A stretch of 64,000 bases of DNA from Micromonospora thermarum (GCF_012034245.1 NZ_JAATEO010000011.1:62001-126000), one strand, 5' to 3'. Shown: positions 38,201 to 48,798, numbered from the stretch's first letter. Notes: a model not told the origin generated them from the letters alone. Program-made: numbers and translations.

Positions 38201-39109
38201 GTGGCCCGCCAGTCGTCTCCCCGGCCCGACGCCGACGAGCCCGATCTCGACGGTCCGGCCGAGTCCGGCACCGCAACCGAGTCCGCCGAGGCCGCCCGAG
38301 CGCTCTGGGAGGAGCTGCGGATCGACCCGGTCGAGATCGCCCTGCCCGCCGGCACCGGCTACACCCTTCGGGCGTACCGGCCGGCGCGGGAGCTGACCCC
38401 GACCGACGTCGAGGAGCGCGACCAGGACGACCCGTTCCTCGCCCGCCGCCAGGTGGTGACCGAGGAGGACGAGGACGACGAGAGCGTCGTCATCCTCGAC
38501 GAGGAGGTTGCCCAGGAGTTCGCCGAGAGCGACGAGGAGGAGGCCCGGGAAACCCGCCGCGGCGCGAAGGGCGAGACCGAGGACGAGGACGAGGCCGAGG
38601 CGGCCGAGGACGAGGCGGGCGACGAGGAGGTGCCGGTCTTCCTCAGCCACAAGGGCCGGCTGCTGCTCTTCAAGACGCCGGAGTCGCTGGTCAGTTTCGT
38701 CCGGTCCGGCGCGCCCAACGACCTGTCTCAACTGGACAGCTGGAATGAACTGTCCGAACGGGTGGAACCGGCCGACATCGCCCCGCTCGACGAGGACATC
38801 TACGAGCTGGACCTGGTCGTGGAGAACCTGCGCGGCGGGCACGACGCGTGGGATCCCACGCTCCTCATCGAAGCCGGCGAGATCGCCCGTGACATCTCGT
38901 ACGCGCTGCGCCTACCGGCCGTACTGGACATGCTCTCCGCGGGGTCCAGCCTCGACGATCTGGACGAGGCGCTGCGGGCCTCTGTCAACGGGGGGATCGG
39001 CGGATTCCTCGGCCGGCGCCGGTTGAAGAAAATCGGGGCACAAACCGCAAGTTTGGGTTGGCGCACCATTGTCGGCAAGATCTCTGCTGTCGTGGACTGG
39101 CGCGACTGA
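38201..39109 (+). CDS. Acidic actinobacterial protein of unknown function
   Basis: 302 residues from GTG 38201 with GGAGG nine bases upstream. The N-terminal 150 residues are strongly acidic and disordered-looking (runs of Glu/Asp). The C-terminal half is folded: 'VFLSHKGRLLLFKTPESLVSFVR' and 'YELDLVVENLRGGHDAWDPTLLIEAGEIARDI' zone, ending with basic 'GRRRLKKIG'. Not recognised. The next gene begins 40 bases later and may be co-transcribed, linking it to the conservon region. Confidence 0.68.
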   Translation: MARQSSPRPDADEPDLDGPAESGTATESAEAARALWEELRIDPVEIALPAGTGYTLRAYRPARELTPTDVEERDQDDPFLARRQVVTEEDEDDESVVILDEEVAQEFAESDEEEARETRRGAKGETEDEDEAEAAEDEAGDEEVPVFLSHKGRLLLFKTPESLVSFVRSGAPNDLSQLDSWNELSERVEPADIAPLDEDIYELDLVVENLRGGHDAWDPTLLIEAGEIARDISYALRLPAVLDMLSAGSSLDDLDEALRASVNGGIGGFLGRRRLKKIGAQTASLGWRTIVGKISAVVDWRD

Positions 39110-39149
39110 CCCGTACCAGGGAGCATCAGTCTCTGGCAGAGAAGACCTT

Positions 39150-41483
39150 GTGTCCCGGGAGGAGGACGACGCCGTGGCGCTCGTGCGCGTGTACTGCGGT
39201 CTGGCCTCGGCGGATCCGGCCGACCGACCGGCTTCAGCCGGTTCGACGCTGACGTCCGCTGTGGTCGACGACGCAGGCCGTCTGCTGCATGTCTGCGAGA
39301 TCAGCGACGACCCCGCTGGCTACGCCCAGCTGGTCACGCTGCTCGTGGAGCGGTCGGGCGGGCCGAGCGGTGCGGCGATCGCCGCCGACAGCGACGACCA
39401 CACGGTCACGTCGCTGCTCAGCGCGGCGGGTCGGCCCCTCGCGATCGCCGACGACGACTCGGTGGACGACTTCGCCGAGCGGTTCGCCGACGACGACTCC
39501 CTGGAGGAGATGCAGTCACCCCCGGCGGAGCGGCGGGCCGTCGGCCTGGCCCGCGCCCTCCAGGCCGGTGCGCTCTCCGCCGTCACGCTGCCCGCTCCCC
39601 GGGACCTGGCCGGCTACAAGCAGGTGCTCGCCGCGCACGCCGCGCTGGCCAACGGCCGGCACTCCGCCGCGGTGGCCCTGCGGGAGGTGCTGCGCGAGCT
39701 GTACCCGGCCGCGCTGCGCGCGTACCCCGACCCGGCCGAGCCGGTCGCACTCGCGGTCCTGGACGCCATCCCCGAGCCCGGGCTGCTGAGCGGCGTGGGC
39801 CGTGGCCGGGACGACACGGCCGACCGCGTCACGGCGGACCTCGCCGCCGACGGTGTCGCCGACACCGACCATATCGAGGCGGCGGTGACCGCCCTGCGGG
39901 TCGCCATCTCCGAGTCGCCCCGTCGGGCGACGGTCAACCGGGCCCTCACCGCCGCGGTGTCCGAGACGGTCCGGCAGGCCGTCGCCTCCGTGCGGGCCTG
40001 TGACGCCGGGTGCGACGCGCTGATCGGCGCGCTCAACGACCGGGTGAGCGCTCCGGCGCCCGGCCGTCGCAGCGCCGCCCGCCGTGGCGAGTCGGTCGGC
40101 GACCTGACCGCCGCCACCAGCGGCGCCACCCTGCGCACGGTGCGCCCGGCCGAGCCCGCCCGCCCGGCGCCCGGTGCCCGCCGGGCCCGTCCGGAGCCGG
40201 TCTCCGGCGCGACCCCGCCCCCGGCTCCCCGCCCGCTCGGTCCGCCTCCCGTCGCGCCGCCGCCGGTGGCTCCGCCGCCGGTGGCCCCGGCCCCGGTCGC
40301 CCCCGCCGCGTTCGCTGGCCCGCCCGTCTCCGGACCTCCGGCCCGCCCGGAGGCGACGCCCAGCCGCATCGACGGCCCGACGAACCGGCCGATCTCGGCG
40401 CCGCCGCCCCCGCCGCCCGGCATCACGCCGATCGCCCCGGCGCAGCGTGGCTCGGTTCCGCCCGCCGAGGCCGGCGAACCGTTCCGGCCGACGCTCACCA
40501 CGGCGGCGATCCAGAGCGCCCGCGCCGAGCGGCAGCGCACGGTGATCCCGCCTCGGCCCAAGACCACAACCGAGCCCCCCGCTCCGGCCGGCGGCTTCAG
40601 CGCCACCGACCTCAGCGTGCCGGTGCCCACCCCGCGTCCCGGCCAGGAACCGGCCGCCCCGGGCTCCCGGGCCAACTGGCCACTGGTCAACAACCCGCAG
40701 GAGGCGGACGGCAGCTCGGCGCGGAACCCGGTCGCCGACTCGTACGGCGGGCGCGGCGTCGACGCCCCGACCGACCCGGGCAAGGAACGTCGTGTCACGC
40801 CGCCCTGGCTCGCCGACGACCTTCCCCAGGAGCCGCCGATGCTGCGCCTGGTCGAGCCGCCGCCGCTGGCCGACCGGGCCCTGCGCAACGGGCTGGGCCC
40901 GGCGACCGACCCGGGCCTGGAGACGCCGCCGCTGCGGCTCGTCGACCGCGAGGAGCCCCGCAACGGTCGCCCCGCACCGCGTACGGAGCGGCCGGCGGCC
41001 GAGCACCGGCCGGCGCCCCCGGTGGAGCACCGGCCCCCGCCGGTCTCCGACGACGGCGACGGCGACCTGCTGATCTTCGCCCAGACGAAGTCGGCGTGGT
41101 TCGTGGGCCACGACGAGTCCACCGAGTTCAACTGGTCCTCACTGGACGACAGCGGCTGGCAGGCGGCGGAGCAGGCCGCCAAGCCCGCGGTCGGCGCCGA
41201 GACGTCGGCGGGTCTGCCGAAGAGGGTGCCGCAGGCGAACCTCGTCCCCGGCTCGCCGTTGCGCGACGAGCGTCCACTGCGGATCGTGCGGGACGCCGCC
41301 AGCCTCGCCGAGAACACCACCGGCTACTTCCGCGGTTGGCGTCGCGGGCAGGAGATCGGCGGCTTCGCGGTGGGCGGGCGCCCGGGGCGGGAGTCCGCCG
41401 GCGGCTGGGACTTCAGCCGCGACACCGGCGACCGCGACGACGACCGGGAGTACGAGTACCGGTCCGCCGGCTACCGGTCCTGA
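39150..41483 (+). CDS. Large protein with inactive IS110-like N-terminus and kinase-tail motif
   Basis: 777 residues from GTG 39150. Residues about 1-200 follow the layout of the IS110-family DEDD/RuvC-like transposase N-domain ('VYCGLASADPADR', 'VVDDAGRLLHVCEISDDPAGYAQLVTLL' zone, 'LARALQAGALSAVTLPAPRDLAGYK'), but the catalytic acids appear lost (Cys-Gly for Asp; no Glu after 'AAIAAD'). About 300-640 is Pro-rich. The tail carries SAWF (about 648), SGWQAA and GLPKRVPQANLVPG (about 687), then YFRGWRRG. The same set ends the CvnA kinase encoded opposite. Function unknown; a signalling partner is inferred. Confidence 0.65.
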   Translation: MSREEDDAVALVRVYCGLASADPADRPASAGSTLTSAVVDDAGRLLHVCEISDDPAGYAQLVTLLVERSGGPSGAAIAADSDDHTVTSLLSAAGRPLAIADDDSVDDFAERFADDDSLEEMQSPPAERRAVGLARALQAGALSAVTLPAPRDLAGYKQVLAAHAALANGRHSAAVALREVLRELYPAALRAYPDPAEPVALAVLDAIPEPGLLSGVGRGRDDTADRVTADLAADGVADTDHIEAAVTALRVAISESPRRATVNRALTAAVSETVRQAVASVRACDAGCDALIGALNDRVSAPAPGRRSAARRGESVGDLTAATSGATLRTVRPAEPARPAPGARRARPEPVSGATPPPAPRPLGPPPVAPPPVAPPPVAPAPVAPAAFAGPPVSGPPARPEATPSRIDGPTNRPISAPPPPPPGITPIAPAQRGSVPPAEAGEPFRPTLTTAAIQSARAERQRTVIPPRPKTTTEPPAPAGGFSATDLSVPVPTPRPGQEPAAPGSRANWPLVNNPQEADGSSARNPVADSYGGRGVDAPTDPGKERRVTPPWLADDLPQEPPMLRLVEPPPLADRALRNGLGPATDPGLETPPLRLVDREEPRNGRPAPRTERPAAEHRPAPPVEHRPPPVSDDGDGDLLIFAQTKSAWFVGHDESTEFNWSSLDDSGWQAAEQAAKPAVGAETSAGLPKRVPQANLVPGSPLRDERPLRIVRDAASLAENTTGYFRGWRRGQEIGGFAVGGRPGRESAGGWDFSRDTGDRDDDREYEYRSAGYRS

Positions 41484-41511
41484 GCGGACGCGTACCGGCC
41501 TGACGACGGAC

Positions 41512-41540
41512 GAGGCCCCCGGGCTCTGCCCGGGGGCCTC
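41512..41540 (+). terminator. Terminator of the 777-residue protein gene
   Basis: Perfect 13-bp stem GAGGCCCCCGGGC / GCCCGGGGGCCTC with TCT loop, 28 bases after the stop, followed by TT. Confidence 0.75.
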
Positions 41541-41691
41541 TTCGTGCGCCCAGGAGCCTCACACGGGGCGCGAGTGTCCTCTCCCACCGTCCGCCGGGGA
41601 CGTGGCCGTCCACGGGGGACGGCTGGGTTCTCCGCCGTGCGGTCAGCTACCCGAGGCCGGTCGGACGCGCCGCCGTACGCGGACAGCACGA

Positions 41692-41727
41692 CGCGCCCGG
41701 TGGCGGCCGAGGCCATCACCGGGCGCG
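41692..41727 (-). terminator. Terminator after cvnD
   Basis: CGCGCCCGGTG / CACCGGGCGCG (11-bp stem, 14-nt loop containing a further GGCC pair) 12 bases beyond the cvnD stop. Confidence 0.6.
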
Positions 41728-41739
41728 AACGGGCGAACG

Positions 41740-42330
41740 TCAGGCCCGGGCGACGGCCCGCGAGCGACGCATGGTGAGCACGTACTCGACCAGCGAGATC
41801 AGCACGTGCTTGGTCGACTCCCGGTTCCGGGCGTCGCACGCCACCACCGGCACGTCGCTGGAGATGGCCAGCGCGTCCCGGACGTCCTGCGGGTCGTGGT
41901 ACTGCATGCCGTCGAAGCAGTTGATCGCGATCAGGTACGGCAGCCGCCGGTGCTCGAAGAAGTCGATCGCCGCGAAGCAGTCGGCGAGCCGGCGGGTGTC
42001 GACCAGCACGACCGCGCCGATGGCACCACGGACCAGTTCGTCCCACATGAACCAGAACCGGGTCTGACCAGGCGTACCGAACAGGTACAGGATCAGGTCC
42101 CGATCGATCGTGATACGGCCGAAGTCCATGGCCACCGTGGTCGTCGTCTTCCCCGGCACCTGCCGGTTGTCGTCGACGCCCACGCTCGCGGAGGTCATGA
42201 TCGCCTCGGTCGTCAGCGGCGTGATCTCCGAGACCGAGCCAACCAGCGTCGTCTTCCCGACGCCGAATCCACCGGCGATAACGATCTTCGCCGACGTCAC
42301 GCGCCCGCTCGGGGTCGGCGGGCGCGACAT
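41740..42330 (-). CDS. cvnD: Conservon Ras-like GTP-binding protein
   Basis: 196 residues. P-loop 'IVIAGGFGVGKTTLVGSVSE', switch region 'TTTTVAMDFGRI', 'LFGTPGQTRFWFMWDEL' (G3, DxxG variant GTPGQ). Conservon GTPases act in small signalling complexes on the membrane with the kinase, roadblock and DUF742 partners. ATG 42330 lies one base after the cvnC stop; an ATG at 42351 inside cvnC is the alternative. Confidence 0.9.
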   Translation of the reverse strand: MSRPPTPSGRVTSAKIVIAGGFGVGKTTLVGSVSEITPLTTEAIMTSASVGVDDNRQVPGKTTTTVAMDFGRITIDRDLILYLFGTPGQTRFWFMWDELVRGAIGAVVLVDTRRLADCFAAIDFFEHRRLPYLIAINCFDGMQYHDPQDVRDALAISSDVPVVACDARNRESTKHVLISLVEYVLTMRRSRAVARA

Positions 42331-42331
42331 G

Positions 42332-42709
42332 TCAGAGCCTGCGAAGTCCACTCAGCACCCTCTCCAGCAGTTCAGTGCCCACCGCGTCGTCCGAGTCGTC
42401 CAGGATGGTCGGCTCGTGGACCGCGACCAGGCCGTCCGTCGCCATGTCGGCGATGAGCACCCGGGCCACACCGAGCGGTAGCTGCATCCGCGCCGCGATT
42501 TCGGCTAGCGACTGCACGCGTCCGTCACACAGCGCGGCGATGTACTGGTGCTCGCGGCCCTGGCCGCCGTTGCCGTTGGCAGCGGCCCGGCCGCGCACCG
42601 TCGTCTCGACGAGCGCTTCCATCGCGATGTCGAGTCGGGGGCGGGTACGACCACGGGTCACGGCGTATGGACGGACCAACGCGCCGGTCGGTTCGTCACG
42701 ATCGGCCAT
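42332..42709 (-). CDS. cvnC: Conservon DUF742 protein
   Basis: 125 residues. 'ALVRPYAVTRGRTRP' at the N-terminus and 'EIAARMQLPLGVARVLIADMATDGLV' are the DUF742 blocks; the latter is a winged-helix-like segment. ATG 42709 is used because AAGGAGGTGAG sits seven bases upstream; an in-frame GTG at 42721 overlaps that site. Probable partner of the GTPase and roadblock proteins. Confidence 0.9.
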   Translation of the reverse strand: MADRDEPTGALVRPYAVTRGRTRPRLDIAMEALVETTVRGRAAANGNGGQGREHQYIAALCDGRVQSLAEIAARMQLPLGVARVLIADMATDGLVAVHEPTILDDSDDAVGTELLERVLSGLRRL

Positions 42710-42801
42710 GTCGCCGCTCACCTCCTTCGTACCCCGGACCGGCTGGCGCCGGTCGAACCCCTCGTTGTCGTTGCCCCGCCGACCGCACGGTCAGCGGAAC
42801 G

Positions 42802-43206
42802 TCAGCCCAGCATGCCCGCGGCCGCACGCGGCTGCGGGGTCAACGCGTCGCCCACCCGGTCGACCAGCAGGGCCATCTCGTAACCCACCTGCCCGACGTC
42901 GCAGCTGCGGGCGGCGAGCACGGCGAACGACGAGCCGTCCGAGATGGACATCAGGAACAGGAAGCCGTTGTCCATCTCGACCACCGTCTGAAGCACGGCA
43001 CCGCCCTCGAAGCAGCGGGCCGCACCCTGGGTGAGGCTGACCAGGCCGGACGCGATGGCGGCCAGCTGGTCGGCCCGGTCACGCGGAAGGTCCCGCGAGG
43101 CCGCGAGGAGCAGGCCGTCCGCCGACACGGCGACCGCGTGCGCGACTCCGGGCACCCGGTCGGCGAAGTTGGCGAGCAGCCAACCGAGATCCTGCGTAGT
43201 TGTCAT
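42802..43206 (-). CDS. cvnB: Conservon roadblock/LC7 protein
   Basis: 134 residues. '[35 protein letters not shown]' zone and '[13 protein letters not shown]' are the roadblock/LC7 signature; such domains bind and stimulate small GTPases. ATG 43206 overlaps the cvnA stop by four bases (ATGA) and has AAGGAG nine bases upstream. About 90 bases separate it from cvnC. Confidence 0.92.
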   Translation of the reverse strand: MTTTQDLGWLLANFADRVPGVAHAVAVSADGLLLAASRDLPRDRADQLAAIASGLVSLTQGAARCFEGGAVLQTVVEMDNGFLFLMSISDGSSFAVLAARSCDVGQVGYEMALLVDRVGDALTPQPRAAAGMLG

Positions 43207-46200
43207 CGTTCTTGCTCCTTCTGCCCGCTCCCGGCCACCGGGCCAGAGCCAGACTGCGAGGACTGCCCACCCGGAGTCTCCTCCGGGGTGGTCGGGTTGC
43301 CGTCGGAGGGGTTGCGACGCCCACGCTGGACACCGCGGTGGTAGGCCGACAGCAGGCCACGGACCGATTCGGGAGTACGCCGCTGCACCGACGTCGCGGG
43401 CTTCTCCACCGCACCGGGTACGAGCTGCGCCATCGGCGTGCGCTTCGGGAGCCCGGTGGAGGTGGTCGCCTCCACCGGCACCTCGCTGGCCGCCGAGGCC
43501 GCCCGCCAACCGTCGTCCGCGGCGGTCTGCCAGCCGCCGCTGGACGGCGTGCGCCGCTGGGCGAGCCCCTCGGCGGGAGTGCCGTTCCCGTTCGCCGTCG
43601 AGCCGTTCTGGCGCGGAGCGCCGCCGGACGTCGGGGTCTCTGCCATCGGTGCGTTACCTGTCGTTGCGGGTCGTGTCTGCTGCGCCGGTGCCTCGACCCG
43701 GGCGAACTGCTGGGTCGTGGCGCCGCCGTTCGTCCCGGCCGCCTTGGCGGCCCCGGCGGCTTTGGCGGCCTCCTCCGGCCCCGGCCGGCGGGTACGGAAC
43801 CAGGCCGACTCCAGCTCCCGGAAGATCGGCAGCTCCATCGTCTCGTCCGCGTACCGCTGCCGGTTCTGGGCCGGCTGCGGCGTGGTCGGCCGCGCCACGG
43901 CGGGCGGCGTGGCCGGAGCCGGCCGGGCGACCGGCGCCGATGGCGTGGCGGCCTGCGGCGGCACCGGAGCCGACTGCTGCGGCGCCGGGTTCGCCATCGG
44001 CTCGGTGGCCGGGCGCGCCACCCGGGGCAGCTCGGTGGTCATGTCCAGCGCCGCGGCGAGCCGCTCCGGCACCGCCGGGGTGGTGGGCGCCGCACCCGGC
44101 ACCGGCGGCCAGGCCGGCGGTGCTGACGGGGCCGGGGCCGGCGTCGACGAGACCGGACGCTGGGGCAGCGGCATGGGGTACGGCTGACCGGACGCCGGGG
44201 CCGCCGAGATCGGCTGCCCGGAGACCGGCGACGCCGATACCGGAGAGGCGGAGATCGGCATGCCCGAGGTCGGCGGGCTGGAGACCGGCGGCCCGGAGTA
44301 CGGGACCGGCGGAGCCGACACCGGCGGAACCGGCGGCGCCGAGTACGGGCGGGTCTCCGGGCTGCTGGGCAGCTGCCGCGGGATCGCCGGCTGCTGTCCG
44401 GTGGTGGCCGGGTCCGCCTGGGTACGGCGCTGCGGCAGCGGGTCGATCGGCTGGCCGTTGGAGGTGCGCGGGGCGAACGCGTCACCGCTGTTGGCCCCGT
44501 TGACGACGGGGGTGGCGCCGGTGAGGTCCGACCAGGCCGGCATCCCCCGGGCCGCGGGCGCGCCGGCGCCGTTGCGGTGCGCCGGGTCGAACGGGCGGCC
44601 ACCGAGCGTCACCTGGTTGCCGGACTCGCCGGGGCGCGGGCCCGGGACCGGGACCGGCGCGGCCGGGCCGTTGCCGAGCGCGGGCAGGGCCCCGAAGGCC
44701 GGAGCCGGGCCGGTGGCGGCCGGCGGCAGCGCGGGGGACGGCTGCATCCGGCCCGCCAGCGCCCGGGGCACCAGCACCGCGGTCGGCAGGGTCACGTCCG
44801 CGACGGTTCCCCGCTCGGCACCCGGCCGCAGCTCGACCCTGACGCCGTGCCGGGACGCCAGCCGGGCGACCACGACAAGACCCATCATCCGGGAGACGGC
44901 CACGTCCACCTGCGGCGGCGTGGCGAGCTTGTCGTTCAGCTCGCGGAGCTGGTCCGGGCTGATGCCGATGCCGCGGTCCTCGACGTAGAGCGACGCGCGG
45001 TCGCCGACCCGGCGAGCCTCGACGACGACCTGCGAGTCCGGCGGCGAGAACGCCGTGGCGTTGTCGAACAGCTCGGCGACGAGGTGCACCAGGTCGTTGA
45101 CGGCGTGCGCCGCGACCTCGATGTCCCGGTCGATGATCCCGAACTCGATCCGCGTGTAGTGCTCGACCTCGGACTGGGCGGCCCGGAGCACGTCGATCAG
45201 GGCGGCCGGCTCCCGCTGCACACGGGTGGAGTCCGCACCGGCGAGCACCAGCAGGTTCTCGTCGTTGCGGCGCATCCGGGTGGCCAGGTGGTCGAGCTGG
45301 AACAGCTCGGCCAGCCGGTCCGGGTCCTCCTCGCCGCGCTCCAGCCGGTCGAGGTGGCCGATCAGCCGGTCGACCAGGATCTGCGACCGGCGGGCCAGGT
45401 TGACGAACATGGTCGCGACGGACGCCCGCAGGGCGGCCTGCTCGGCGGCGGTGCGGACGGCTTCGAGGTGGACCGCGTTGAACGCCTCGGTCACCTGGCC
45501 GAACTCGTCCTTGCTGCGCACCGGCAGCGGCTCGGCGATCTGGTTGGCCAGCTGCACCGGGGTGAGCTGTCCGGTCACCTGCGGGTCACGCAGCCGGGCG
45601 ACGGCCTGGGGCAGCCCGTACTGGGCGATGGAGAGGGCGCCCTGGCGCAGGTCGCGCAGCGACCGGGCCATCGAGCGGGCGACGAGGTACGCGAAGAGGA
45701 TGGCCAGCAGCAGCATGACGAGCAGCAGGCCGGTCTCCAGGAACACCTGGCGCTGCACGTCCGACCGGATGTCGTCGGCGAGCCGGACCGCGTCCGCGTC
45801 GACCTTCGCCTCGACCTTCCGGACCAACCCGGTGTGCGCCGTCATCGCGTTGTTCCACTGGTCCGGCGTGAAGCCGGCGGCACCCAGGTCGCGAGCGTCG
45901 GACAGACCACGCAGCGTGCTGTTGTAGCCCTCCGCCTCGCGGAAGTCCGGACCGGCCACGGTCTGGGTGAAGAACTCCCGGTCGGGCTGCTCCGCGATGG
46001 TGTTGAAGGTCTCCAGCCACTGCAACTGGCCCGTGTAGGTCGAGATGTAGGTGTTACGCAGGGCCGACGTGAGCTGCCCCTGGATGATGGCGACGTGGAC
46101 CACGTCCCGTTGCTGGGCCAGGTACTCCTTGTTCCTGGCCAGGGCGGTCGCGGTCCGCATCTCGTCGCTCAGCTCGATGTCCCCGGCCAGCTGGGTGGCC

Positions 46201-46745
46201 GAGTCCCGCAGGTTGAGCATGTCGGTGAGCAGCGCGTCGTACTGCTGCTGGGCCTGGGAGAGGCTGAGCCGGCCGTTGAGGACCTGGCTCCGCGTGCCGG
46301 GCAGGTCGATGAGCGTCCGGTCGATGAAGCGGAGCTCGTTCTGGAGGTCCCTCGGCAGGTCGTCCACCTCGGCCCGCTGCCGGGAGTACGCCCCCTTGGC
46401 CTCGTCGACCCGGGTGGCGGCATTCTCGTACGCCTTCCGCCGGGCCTCGACCTGCTGGCTACCCTTCGCACCCGCCAGCCGGATCGCGCTGGTCCGCTCG
46501 TCCTGCAGCCGGTTGACCAGCTCGCCCGAGTGACCGACCAGGGCGGTGAGGTCACCCGCCCGGTTGGCGTTGTTGAGCGTCTGCAGGTGGTCGACCAGAC
46601 CACTGGTACCCACGACGACCGTGGCGATGGTCGGCACGATCATGATGAGACCGAGCTTGGACCAGATCGGCATGTCGCGGAGCCGACCGGCCGGCCGGCG
46701 CAGACGCGACAGGAAAGAGCCTGCCGTCTTTGGCCGTTTGCTCAC
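43203..46745 (-). CDS. cvnA: Conservon sensor histidine kinase with nitrate-sensing-type domain
   Basis: 1180 residues. TM1 about 28-48, periplasmic helical NIT-type sensor about 50-330, TM2 about 335-357, HAMP, then an ATPase domain with N-box '[15 protein letters not shown]' (about 553) and G-box '[13 protein letters not shown]'. A standard H-box is not evident, as in other conservon kinases. About 690-1180 is a Pro/Ser-rich tail ending in SAWF (about 978), [20 protein letters not shown] (about 1097) and YHRGVQRG. First gene of cvnABCD; its tail motifs also close the 777-residue protein encoded opposite. Confidence 0.9.
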   Translation of the reverse strand: MSKRPKTAGSFLSRLRRPAGRLRDMPIWSKLGLIMIVPTIATVVVGTSGLVDHLQTLNNANRAGDLTALVGHSGELVNRLQDERTSAIRLAGAKGSQQVEARRKAYENAATRVDEAKGAYSRQRAEVDDLPRDLQNELRFIDRTLIDLPGTRSQVLNGRLSLSQAQQQYDALLTDMLNLRDSATQLAGDIELSDEMRTATALARNKEYLAQQRDVVHVAIIQGQLTSALRNTYISTYTGQLQWLETFNTIAEQPDREFFTQTVAGPDFREAEGYNSTLRGLSDARDLGAAGFTPDQWNNAMTAHTGLVRKVEAKVDADAVRLADDIRSDVQRQVFLETGLLLVMLLLAILFAYLVARSMARSLRDLRQGALSIAQYGLPQAVARLRDPQVTGQLTPVQLANQIAEPLPVRSKDEFGQVTEAFNAVHLEAVRTAAEQAALRASVATMFVNLARRSQILVDRLIGHLDRLERGEEDPDRLAELFQLDHLATRMRRNDENLLVLAGADSTRVQREPAALIDVLRAAQSEVEHYTRIEFGIIDRDIEVAAHAVNDLVHLVAELFDNATAFSPPDSQVVVEARRVGDRASLYVEDRGIGISPDQLRELNDKLATPPQVDVAVSRMMGLVVVARLASRHGVRVELRPGAERGTVADVTLPTAVLVPRALAGRMQPSPALPPAATGPAPAFGALPALGNGPAAPVPVPGPRPGESGNQVTLGGRPFDPAHRNGAGAPAARGMPAWSDLTGATPVVNGANSGDAFAPRTSNGQPIDPLPQRRTQADPATTGQQPAIPRQLPSSPETRPYSAPPVPPVSAPPVPYSGPPVSSPPTSGMPISASPVSASPVSGQPISAAPASGQPYPMPLPQRPVSSTPAPAPSAPPAWPPVPGAAPTTPAVPERLAAALDMTTELPRVARPATEPMANPAPQQSAPVPPQAATPSAPVARPAPATPPAVARPTTPQPAQNRQRYADETMELPIFRELESAWFRTRRPGPEEAAKAAGAAKAAGTNGGATTQQFARVEAPAQQTRPATTGNAPMAETPTSGGAPRQNGSTANGNGTPAEGLAQRRTPSSGGWQTAADDGWRAASAASEVPVEATTSTGLPKRTPMAQLVPGAVEKPATSVQRRTPESVRGLLSAYHRGVQRGRRNPSDGNPTTPEETPGGQSSQSGSGPVAGSGQKEQER

Positions 46746-46938
46746 GTCACCGCCCTCGCGATTGCAGCGTCCGCGTTACCCTCGGGCAACGCCCAGCGGC
46801 CGACCCGGCGGGTCGGACCATCCGAGATTCCATCACGCCGCCTCGGAAACTGAAAGCCCAGGTTGGCCGTCGCGGAGGGTGTGATGAGATGTTCTTGGGT
46901 TCTAATCGCAGTCCGTCTGGCCGGAGTTACTGAAAGTA

Positions 46939-47544
46939 ATGGAACACCCCTACCGAGTTGTCCTGCTTGCCGGCCCTTCGGGCTCCGGAAAGTCGTACAT
47001 AGCCCGACGAACCGGGCTGCCGGTCCTCTGTCTGGACGATTTCTACAAGGACGGCGATGACCCTACGTTGCCGCGACAGGACGGCCAGATCGACTGGGAA
47101 TCGCCCGCTTCCTGGGACGCCGGAGCGGCCGTTGAGGCGATCGTCCGCCTGGCCCGGGAGGGTCGGGCGGACGTACCGGTTTATGCCATCGGGGAGGATC
47201 GCAAGGTGGCCACACGGCCATTCGATCTAGCCGGTTCGCCACTTTTCGTCGCCGAAGGGATTTTCGCCGCCGAGATCGTCGCGGAGTGCCGCCGCCGCGG
47301 GGTGCTCGCCGGCGCGTACGCCCTCCGCCGGCCGCGGGGCGCGACCTTCGTCCGCCGGCTGGCCCGCGACCTCGCCGAGCAGCGCAAGGCGCCCAAGGTC
47401 CTGGTCCGGCGTGGGGTGGCCCTGCTGCGCGCCGAGCCGACGGTGCTGCGCCGGCAGACCGGCCTCGGTGCGGAGGCCGCCCGCGCGGGCGAGGTGCTGC
47501 GCCAGGTGGCCGGCCTGCTCGCCGGCCACCCTCACCGCTCCTGA
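46939..47544 (+). CDS. Uridine kinase-like P-loop protein
   Basis: 201 residues. Walker A 'LLAGPSGSGKSYIAR', 'VLCLDDFYKDGDD' (uridine-binding DDFY) and 'LFVAEGIFAAEI' fit the uridine/cytidine kinase family. It may phosphorylate uridine in the salvage set. The leader is relatively AT-rich; ATG 46939. It faces adenosine deaminase and is divergent from cvnA. Confidence 0.8.
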   Translation: MEHPYRVVLLAGPSGSGKSYIARRTGLPVLCLDDFYKDGDDPTLPRQDGQIDWESPASWDAGAAVEAIVRLAREGRADVPVYAIGEDRKVATRPFDLAGSPLFVAEGIFAAEIVAECRRRGVLAGAYALRRPRGATFVRRLARDLAEQRKAPKVLVRRGVALLRAEPTVLRRQTGLGAEAARAGEVLRQVAGLLAGHPHRS

Positions 47545-47575
47545 GCCGCCGGGCGCGCACCCGGTCGGGAAGCGG

Positions 47576-48655
47576 TCAGCCGATCAACTTCGCGTACGCC
47601 GGCTTGATCACCTCGTCGATGATCCGCAGGCGCTGGTCGAACGGGATGAAGGCGCTCTTCATCGCGTTGATCGTGAACCACTGGAGCTCGCGCCAGCCGT
47701 AGCCGAAGGCGTCGACCAGCAGCGACATCTCGCGCGACATGGAGGTGCCGCTCATCAGCCGGTTGTCCGTGTTGACGGTGACCCGGAAGCGCAGGTCCCG
47801 CAGGAGCCCGATCGGGTGGTCGACGATCGACGCGGCGGCGCCGGTCTGGACGTTCGACGACGGGCACAGCTCCAGCGGGATCCGCTTGTCCCGCACGTAC
47901 GCGGCGAGCCGGCCGAGCACCGGCTCCGGGCCGGGCGTGATGTCGTCCACGATCCGTACGCCGTGGCCGAGCCGGTCGGCACCGCACCACTGGATGGCCT
48001 GCCAGATCGACGGCAGGCCGAACGCCTCGCCGGCGTGGATGGTGAAGTGGAAGTTCTCCCGCTGGAGGTACTCGAACGCGTCCAGGTGCCGGGTGGGCGG
48101 GAAACCCGCCTCGGCGCCCGCGATGTCGAAGCCCACCACACCGGTGTCCCGGTGCCGTACGGCCAGCTCGGCGATCTCCTGCGACCGCGCGGCGTGCCGC
48201 ATGGCGGTGAGCAGGGTGCCGACCCGGATCGGCGTGCCCGCCTCGGCGGCGAGGGCGCTCCCCTCCTCGAAGCCGGCGACGACGGCCTCCACCACCTCGT
48301 CCAGCGTGAGATTCCGCTCCAGGTGCTGCTCAGGGGCGAAGCGGACCTCCGCGTAGACTACGCCGTCGGCGGCCAGGTCGAGCGCGCACTCCCGGGCCAC
48401 CCGCCGCAGCGACGAGGCGGTCTGCATGACCGCGACGGTGTGCGCGAACGTCTCCAGGTACCGCTCCAGCGAACCGGAGTCGGCCGCATCGACGAACCAG
48501 CGCCCGAGCGCCTCCGGGTCCGTGGTGGGCAGCTCGTGCCCCACCTCGGCGGCCAGCTCGACGATCGTCGCCGGCCGCAGGCCACCGTCGAGGTGGTCGT
48601 GCAGCAGCGCCTTCGGGACCTTGACGATGTCCTCGTACCGGATACTCGCGACCAT
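47576..48655 (-). CDS. add: Adenosine deaminase
   Basis: 359 residues. Zinc ligands in '[10 protein letters not shown]', 'IHAGEAFG' and catalytic '[11 protein letters not shown]'; '[12 protein letters not shown]' is also family-specific. It deaminates adenosine and deoxyadenosine to the inosine forms, supplying purine nucleosides for phosphorolysis. Divergent from the rRNA methyltransferase gene. Confidence 0.94.
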   Translation of the reverse strand: MVASIRYEDIVKVPKALLHDHLDGGLRPATIVELAAEVGHELPTTDPEALGRWFVDAADSGSLERYLETFAHTVAVMQTASSLRRVARECALDLAADGVVYAEVRFAPEQHLERNLTLDEVVEAVVAGFEEGSALAAEAGTPIRVGTLLTAMRHAARSQEIAELAVRHRDTGVVGFDIAGAEAGFPPTRHLDAFEYLQRENFHFTIHAGEAFGLPSIWQAIQWCGADRLGHGVRIVDDITPGPEPVLGRLAAYVRDKRIPLELCPSSNVQTGAAASIVDHPIGLLRDLRFRVTVNTDNRLMSGTSMSREMSLLVDAFGYGWRELQWFTINAMKSAFIPFDQRLRIIDEVIKPAYAKLIG

Positions 48656-48739
48656 GCTCAGACCCTAGTGGGCGCCGGTCGCCACGCGTGCCGGACCACC
48701 GCGTCGCGTCGGCCGGATCACGGCGGCCGGCTTCGGTAG

Positions 48740-48766
48740 TTGACGCGTCAACGAGAGCGATAGGAT
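48740..48766 (+). promoter_or_regulatory. rlmA promoter with 12-bp palindrome
   Basis: TTGACGCGTCAA (48740-48751, perfect palindrome) includes a -35 TTGACG; TAGGAT (48761-48766) is a -10 after a 15-bp spacer. A seven-codon ORF (MGDRTGV, 48774-48797) begins at the expected transcript start and ends one base before the rlmA ATG. Confidence 0.5.
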
Positions 48767-48798
48767 CGACGGCATGGGTGACCGGACGGGCGTCTGAG

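Noticed and set aside
39150..41483. Active IS110 insertion sequence
   Set aside because: No terminal repeats, catalytic acids lost, and fused to a Pro-rich tail; treated as domesticated instead.
44100..44400. Tandem repeats in the cvnA tail
   Set aside because: Reflects Pro/Ser/Val-rich coding bias (PVS, PPV units) without a fixed period.
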